In this document: positions 14,739 to 19,057 of the stretch, one piece after another
Layout: every line of letters starts with the position of its first letter
Position numbering within the stretch: position 1 is the first letter of the stretch
Assembly (NCBI GenBank): GCA_040387095.1
Contig: JAZKEJ010000018.1
Coordinates: forward strand, 1 to 19,057
Source: Methylotenera_A sp040387095
Lineage (GTDB): Bacteria > Pseudomonadota > Gammaproteobacteria > Burkholderiales > Methylophilaceae
Length of the DNA: 19,057 nucleotides
Direction: 5' to 3'
Position numbers and translations under genes: made by a program
Notes under the pieces: model-generated
The model's database searches: none
Told to the model about the DNA's origin: nothing
What the model saw: only the letters and a program-made list of their open reading frames with translations

Positions 14739-17237
14739 TTAAATACTGTTTAAAAGCTGTTTTGGCGGTACATTTAGATAGCGACGGATAACCAACCAAG
14801 CCGCAAATGGGATCAATACAAAGGTTAGCAAAAATACACCTAAGGCTAAACTTACATTAAATTGATAAGGAATATCCAATACAAAAGTACTTAAGTAATA
14901 GCTAAGTCCCGTTGCCATGATAATCGCCACCGTAGCGGCAACCATACCAATGCTGGCAAATTCGGTAAGTGTGGCGATAGTGGTTTGCGCACGTGAAGCA
15001 CCTAATACGCGCAGCAATGCAGACTCCTGTAAACGAGCGTCCAGCGTAGCGATAAGCGCTGCATACAAAACCACCAAACCTGCAACCAGGCAAAACATAA
15101 ATACAAATCCAATCGCAAGCGCCAGTTTATTCATAATATCGCGCACCTGGTTCATCAAATTAGCAACATCAATCACGGTAAAATTTGGAAATTTTTGCAC
15201 CAGTTGATTGAGCGCGCTATCTTGATTTTTGGGTAAATAAAACGCAGTCATGTAGCTGGTGGGATAATTTTTAAGCGTATCGACTGGCGTTACCGCAAAA
15301 AAGTTAGCGCGCATGCTGTCCCATTCCACCTTGCGAATGCTGGTCACCGTCAAAGTGATTTTGCTACCTGCGATATCGTAAGTTAAGGTGTCGCCCAATT
15401 TAATATTAAGCGCAGTTGCAATATCTTCCTCTAAAGACAGAAATGGCTTAGCCGCTTCATCCGCTTGCCACCAGCGGCCTTGTAGCAATTTATTGTCTGA
15501 TTGCATTTGTGCTGCGCTGGATAAATTAAACTCACGCGAAGCAAGTCGTTTGGCGCGTTCTTCTTTAAATGAGTCCGGCGAAACCGCTTGATTATTAATC
15601 GCTGTTAATCTGCCGCGAATCATCGGAAATACTTGAGGCTTGCCCACACCAATGTCTTGCAGAAACGCTTCTGTGGAGCTCACCTGATCTGGCTGAATAT
15701 TAATAATAAAGCGGTTGGGCGCATCTACTGGCAGCGAAGCGCGCCATGATTGCATCAGGTCGGTTTTAATCATCATTAATAGCATTAACACCATCGCGCC
15801 TAGACTAAAACCGATAATTTGCGCAATGGATAAACCTAAACGTCTGTTTAAATTGGCAAAGCCAAGCTTGATCGCATAGTTTTTATTATCGTCGGTTTGC
15901 TGACTTATTTTTTTGAGCATTTTTGCCAAGCCATATGCCAGCAAGCCTGCCACTAAACATATACCCAAAATGCCAGCTAAATACACAAAAGCCAATTGCA
16001 GTGTTTTAGCCAACAGGAACATCAATAAAATAATCACAATCAATATCGGCGAATATTTCAACCAAAGGGATACCGATTGTTCAGCATAATCGTGACGCAA
16101 AATACGCATAATTGGCACGTTTTTTAAGGCCTGAATATGCGGCAGCATGATGCTGAAGAGAATGGCAAAAGCTAAACTTAAGCCCATTAAAATCGGTGTA
16201 AAGTTTGGCGAAGGTAAGGCTTCTAAAAATAATCTGCCTGCAATATAAGCCAAGCCGTGCTGCAGGATATAACCCAGTAAGCAACCTAGCAATCCGCCTA
16301 TCACTGCCAAATAAGCGCTTTGCAATAGCATCAATTTCTGTATATTGGCTTTGCTTGCGCCAAAACAGCGCATTAATGCTGCCGTATCTGTGCAACGCGC
16401 AATAAACGGTATGCTTGCCAGCAACATGGCGACAATCGATAGAACCACGCTGGCAAATGCACTTAAACTTAAAAAAGTTTCCGCCTTGTCTAAAGCACTT
16501 TTTATTTCTGGACGTGCGGTTTTAACATCTTCGACACGCTCGCCACGTTGCAATTTTGGTGTAATCTCGCTAGAAAATTGCGTGACTTTATCAGATGCGC
16601 CTGCCACCAGTAATTGATATTTTACCCGACTACCAAATTGCACCAATTGTGTTGCCGCAATATCATCTGCATGCATCATCAGCCGCGGTGCAAAGCTAAA
16701 CATATCGCCCCCGCGCGATGGTTCACGTGCAAGAATACCGGCTATCTTGAAGCGAGTAGCACCCAATTCGATACTATCGCCAATCGCTAATTTTAAGGTA
16801 TTGACCAAACGTGGCTCTACCCAAACCTCACCTTTTTCAGGAGTGTTTTGTACACTGACTGGTAATTGGTTATTGCTTAATTGCACACCAAAATCACCGC
16901 GCAATGGGAAACCATCGGACAAGGCTTTGATTTCCGCCAGCTGATTAAGCTCGCCATTAATCACCATACTGGGAAACTCTAATGTACTCGTGCTTTGCAA
17001 GCCGTATTGCTTGGCGAGTTGCTGATAAGATTGTGGAATGGCATGATCGGAGATAACCACTAAATCGCCGCCAAGCAGCAATCCACCCTGGGCATTAAGA
17101 TGCAGCGCAATACGATTAATAAAAAAATTGACCGCTGTGATAGAAGTAACCGCCAGCACCAATGCCATTAACATGACGCGCAAATCACCCGACTTCCACT
17201 GCGAAAATAGTTGCTGACAAGCCAGTTTAATAATCAT
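14739..17237 (-). CDS. ybbP: ABC transporter permease, YbbP/FtsX family
   Basis: An 832-residue inner-membrane permease of the MacB/FtsX-like type, partner of the YbbA ATPase. Hydrophobic segments: one near the N-terminus (about 22-45); a first FtsX block (about 255-375) around SVVLSIVAMLLASIPFIARC; paired segments in the middle (about 390-440 and 470-490); and a second FtsX block (about 700-825) around LAIGFVFMFCLVAGLVVLYAA. Large soluble regions between them probably face the periplasm. Cys/Ala-rich RCFGASK and RVLGASR sequences in the two FtsX blocks are the usual coupling motifs. Start overlaps the ybbA stop as ATGA, indicating translational coupling. The physiological substrate of YbbAP is not settled; location beside tesA suggests lipid or hydrophobic substrates. 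Confidence 0.93.
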   Translation of the reverse strand: MIIKLACQQLFSQWKSGDLRVMLMALVLAVTSITAVNFFINRIALHLNAQGGLLLGGDLVVISDHAIPQSYQQLAKQYGLQSTSTLEFPSMVINGELNQLAEIKALSDGFPLRGDFGVQLSNNQLPVSVQNTPEKGEVWVEPRLVNTLKLAIGDSIELGATRFKIAGILAREPSRGGDMFSFAPRLMMHADDIAATQLVQFGSRVKYQLLVAGASDKVTQFSSEITPKLQRGERVEDVKTARPEIKSALDKAETFLSLSAFASVVLSIVAMLLASIPFIARCTDTAALMRCFGASKANIQKLMLLQSAYLAVIGGLLGCLLGYILQHGLAYIAGRLFLEALPSPNFTPILMGLSLAFAILFSIMLPHIQALKNVPIMRILRHDYAEQSVSLWLKYSPILIVIILLMFLLAKTLQLAFVYLAGILGICLVAGLLAYGLAKMLKKISQQTDDNKNYAIKLGFANLNRRLGLSIAQIIGFSLGAMVLMLLMMIKTDLMQSWRASLPVDAPNRFIINIQPDQVSSTEAFLQDIGVGKPQVFPMIRGRLTAINNQAVSPDSFKEERAKRLASREFNLSSAAQMQSDNKLLQGRWWQADEAAKPFLSLEEDIATALNIKLGDTLTYDIAGSKITLTVTSIRKVEWDSMRANFFAVTPVDTLKNYPTSYMTAFYLPKNQDSALNQLVQKFPNFTVIDVANLMNQVRDIMNKLALAIGFVFMFCLVAGLVVLYAALIATLDARLQESALLRVLGASRAQTTIATLTEFASIGMVAATVAIIMATGLSYYLSTFVLDIPYQFNVSLALGVFLLTFVLIPFAAWLVIRRYLNVPPKQLLNSI

Positions 17238-17977
17238 ACAGATTCGCTCAGCTGGCCGTTATTCAAAGTCAATATACGCTGGCAGCGTTCTGCTAGCTTC
17301 ATATCATGTGTGACTAAAATAAGCGTGGTACCAGCGGCATGGTTTAAATCAAACAACAATTCAATAATGCGTTCGCCCGTGGTTAAGTCCAAGTTGCCAG
17401 TTGGCTCATCGGCAAACAAAATAGCTGGCTGAGAAGCAAATGCGCGTGCGATTGCCACACGTTGCTGTTCACCGCCAGAAAGTTGTTTAGGATAATGCGT
17501 CAATCGCGCACCTAAACCCACTTTCTCTAGCGTTGCAATGGCTACTTGTTTGGCATTCGCTTGATTGGCTAACTGCATGGGTAGCATCACATTTTCCAGT
17601 GCCGTCATGGTTGGCAATAGTTGGAACGATTGAAACACAAAGCCCATATTTTTACCGCGAATCGCGGCGCGCGCGTCTTCATCTAAATCACTAAACGCAG
17701 CACCTTTAACCGTCACGCTACCGCTGGTTGGCTGGTCTAATCCTGCTAGCAGTCCCAGCAAAGTGGATTTTCCAGAACCGGAACTACCCACAATAGCCAC
17801 ACTCTCACCCAGCGAAACTTGTAATTGCAGGCTAGAAAGTATATCTATTCTGTTTGCTTCATCCCCAACGCTTTTAGATAAGTTTGTCGCCAGAATTGCA
17901 GGTATAGACGTTGTGGTAGGATGACGCGTTGATGACTGATTCACATTAATTGGGCTGTGCTCATTAGAAAGTAACAT
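17234..17977 (-). CDS. ybbA: ABC transporter ATP-binding protein YbbA
   Basis: A 247-residue ATPase of the LolD/MacB-like subgroup that powers YbbP. Walker A GSSGSGKST (64-72), Q-loop in VFQSFQL (about 114-120), signature LSGGEQQRVAIARA (166-179), Walker B ILFADE (186-191) and the switch His in VTHD (224). About 25 residues precede the part that aligns with E. coli YbbA, and these are Ser/Thr/Asn-rich and poorly conserved in look. The ATG at 17977 lies 2 nt from the divergent tesA ATG and has only a weak GAG upstream. A GTG at codon 12 (17944) is the only other early start I find. The ybbA-ybbP order and divergence from tesA match E. coli. Confidence 0.94.
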   Translation of the reverse strand: MLLSNEHSPINVNQSSTRHPTTTSIPAILATNLSKSVGDEANRIDILSSLQLQVSLGESVAIVGSSGSGKSTLLGLLAGLDQPTSGSVTVKGAAFSDLDEDARAAIRGKNMGFVFQSFQLLPTMTALENVMLPMQLANQANAKQVAIATLEKVGLGARLTHYPKQLSGGEQQRVAIARAFASQPAILFADEPTGNLDLTTGERIIELLFDLNHAAGTTLILVTHDMKLAERCQRILTLNNGQLSESV

Positions 17978-17979
17978 GT

Positions 17980-18681
17980 ATGCGTTCTCGTTTATTGGAT
18001 TTTTTGTCTGGTTTAATTAAGTCACTTGTGGCTAGATTGTTCAGCTCAAACTTTAAAAAAACTGCAAATTCAGCCTCTAATCTTGCTGTTAGTGTAGCTG
18101 TAATGAGTTTGGTTGCAACAAGTGCGCATGCCGCACAAACTATTGTTATTTTCGGCGATAGCTTATCTGCGGCTTATGGCATCCAACAAAGTGAAGGTTG
18201 GGTCACACTGCTGCAAAACAAGCTTGAACAGCAAAATTTAGATTATAAAGTGGTAAATGCCAGCATCAGCGGCGAAACCACCAGCGGCGGTTTAGACCGC
18301 TTTAAAGCAATATTGACAACGCATAAACCGAATATTGTCGTCATTGAACTGGGTGCAAATGACGGTCTGCGCGGATTAAGTGTAAAAGAGATGCAAAATA
18401 ATCTAAATAGTATGATCACCCAAGCCAAAGCCGCCAAAGCAAAAGTGATGTTGCTTGGCATGAAAATCCCGCCTAATTATGGTATTCAGTATACCCAGCA
18501 ATTCAGCGAATCGTATGTTAACTTGGCGCAGAAATATGACTTGATTTTAGTGCCATTTTTTCTGGACGGTGTTGCTGGCGATCCCAGCTTGATTCTAGAT
18601 GACGGTTTGCATCCTAAAGCCAAGGCGCAAACCAGATTATTGCAAAACGTTTGGCCTCAACTTGAAAAACTACTGAAATAA
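17980..18681 (+). CDS. tesA: SGNH lipase/esterase TesA (thioesterase I, lysophospholipase L1)
   Basis: A 233-residue periplasmic GDSL hydrolase acting on acyl esters, acyl thioesters and lysophospholipids in known relatives. A long signal peptide has a basic region at K26/K27 and a hydrophobic core 35-46, with cleavage likely after SAHA at 51. Block I FGDSLSAAYG carries the nucleophile Ser61. Block II Gly is in SISGETTSGG (G98), block III Asn127 in GAND, and block V has Asp208 and His211 in DDGLHP. The signal peptide is longer than usual, so translation may begin at a later codon. The gene ends 17 nt from the convergent tilS stop with no hairpin visible between them. Divergent from ybbA with 2 nt between starts, so its promoter must lie inside ybbA coding sequence. 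Confidence 0.94.
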   Translation: MRSRLLDFLSGLIKSLVARLFSSNFKKTANSASNLAVSVAVMSLVATSAHAAQTIVIFGDSLSAAYGIQQSEGWVTLLQNKLEQQNLDYKVVNASISGETTSGGLDRFKAILTTHKPNIVVIELGANDGLRGLSVKEMQNNLNSMITQAKAAKAKVMLLGMKIPPNYGIQYTQQFSESYVNLAQKYDLILVPFFLDGVAGDPSLILDDGLHPKAKAQTRLLQNVWPQLEKLLK

Positions 18682-18698
18682 AACTATTCAGGCAATAG

Positions 18699-19057
18699 CT
18701 ATTCCTCACTACCTATATGCCAAGTCACGACTAAACCCATTTCATCTGAGTCGGCTTTAAAATTGGCATCAACCCCAATATTCGGAATGATGACCAAAAC
18801 ATCATTCAGGTAAATAATCGGCAATTGTTCGCGCTGCCATGGCGGTACATGAGAAATTTGCAATACAACTTTCAAACTTCGGCTGGGGCGATTTAAATCT
18901 GGTTTGAATCGCTCACCACCGACTCTGTTCTTAATCACTAAATCCTTGTGATTTAAATTTTTTAAGGCTAAACCTTCGCCGATTTTTTTGTTGAAAATTA
19001 AGTGAGCTTGATTGGGGAAATGCATAATAGATTCGCCGTTCCAGATGGTATTGATCG
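18699..19057 (-). CDS. tilS: tRNA(Ile)-lysidine synthase, C-terminal part (start outside window)
   Basis: The frame is open to the window edge, showing the last 118 residues of a larger protein. The visible part matches the substrate-binding C-terminal domain of TilS, which modifies the wobble C34 of the AUA-decoding tRNA(Ile) with lysine. Diagnostic blocks are RVGGERFKPD, RPSRSLKVVLQ, VPPWQREQLPIIYL and IIPNIGVDANF. The catalytic N-terminal domain with the PP-loop motif lies beyond the window, so activity cannot be judged. Convergent with tesA. Confidence 0.88.
   Translation of the reverse strand, partial: INTIWNGESIMHFPNQAHLIFNKKIGEGLALKNLNHKDLVIKNRVGGERFKPDLNRPSRSLKVVLQISHVPPWQREQLPIIYLNDVLVIIPNIGVDANFKADSDEMGLVVTWHIGSEE

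Noticed and set aside
14600..14791. Small plus-strand gene of 63 codons in the gap before the TonB receptor
   Set aside because: It runs through the sigma-54 promoter, the palindromes and the end of ybbP, and has Asn/Lys/Tyr-rich composition expected of translated AT-rich non-coding DNA.

Overview
The window is 19 kb of compact, moderately AT-rich bacterial chromosome with short intergenic gaps and no RNA genes, insertion sequences, CRISPR arrays or prophage genes that I can see. Gene content and protein character (tesA divergent from ybbA-ybbP, tandem RhlE-type helicases, formate-dependent PurT, a group II truncated haemoglobin) suggest a Gram-negative proteobacterium. A betaproteobacterium of the Methylophilaceae (Methylotenera-like) is my best guess, but this is inference without a database search.

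Layout, left to right. (1) Positions 1-3299, plus strand: two tandem RhlE-type DEAD-box RNA helicases. The first is cut by the window edge and has a long Arg/Gly/Asn-rich disordered tail. A clear Rho-independent terminator (3310-3343) follows the pair. (2) Positions 3373-8687, minus strand: a signalling operon of a membrane GAF-PAS-PAS histidine kinase, a stand-alone DivK-type receiver and a REC-PAS-GGDEF-EAL protein. It looks like a phosphorelay feeding c-di-GMP turnover. (3) Positions 8823-10497, minus strand: purT followed by a group II truncated haemoglobin. (4) Positions 10613-14560, minus strand: a TonB-dependent outer-membrane receptor followed at 33 nt by a sigma-54-dependent response regulator that starts with TTG. 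(5) Positions 14739-17977, minus strand: the ybbA-ybbP ABC exporter-like pair, overlapping by ATGA. (6) Positions 17980-18681, plus strand: tesA, divergent from ybbA with only 2 nt between start codons. (7) Positions 18699-19057, minus strand: the C-terminal end of tilS, cut by the window edge.

The most interesting signal is the non-coding stretch 14561-14738 upstream of the TonB receptor. It holds a well-spaced sigma-54 (-24/-12) promoter, an IHF-like site, and two copies of an 18-bp palindrome 22 bp apart (about two helical turns). These palindromes lie about 117 and 139 bp upstream of the predicted transcription start, where enhancer sites normally sit. Since the second gene of the same unit encodes a sigma-54 activator, this reads as a self-contained, probably autoregulated, phosphorylation-controlled nutrient-uptake module. 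Its signal, sensor kinase and substrate are unknown.
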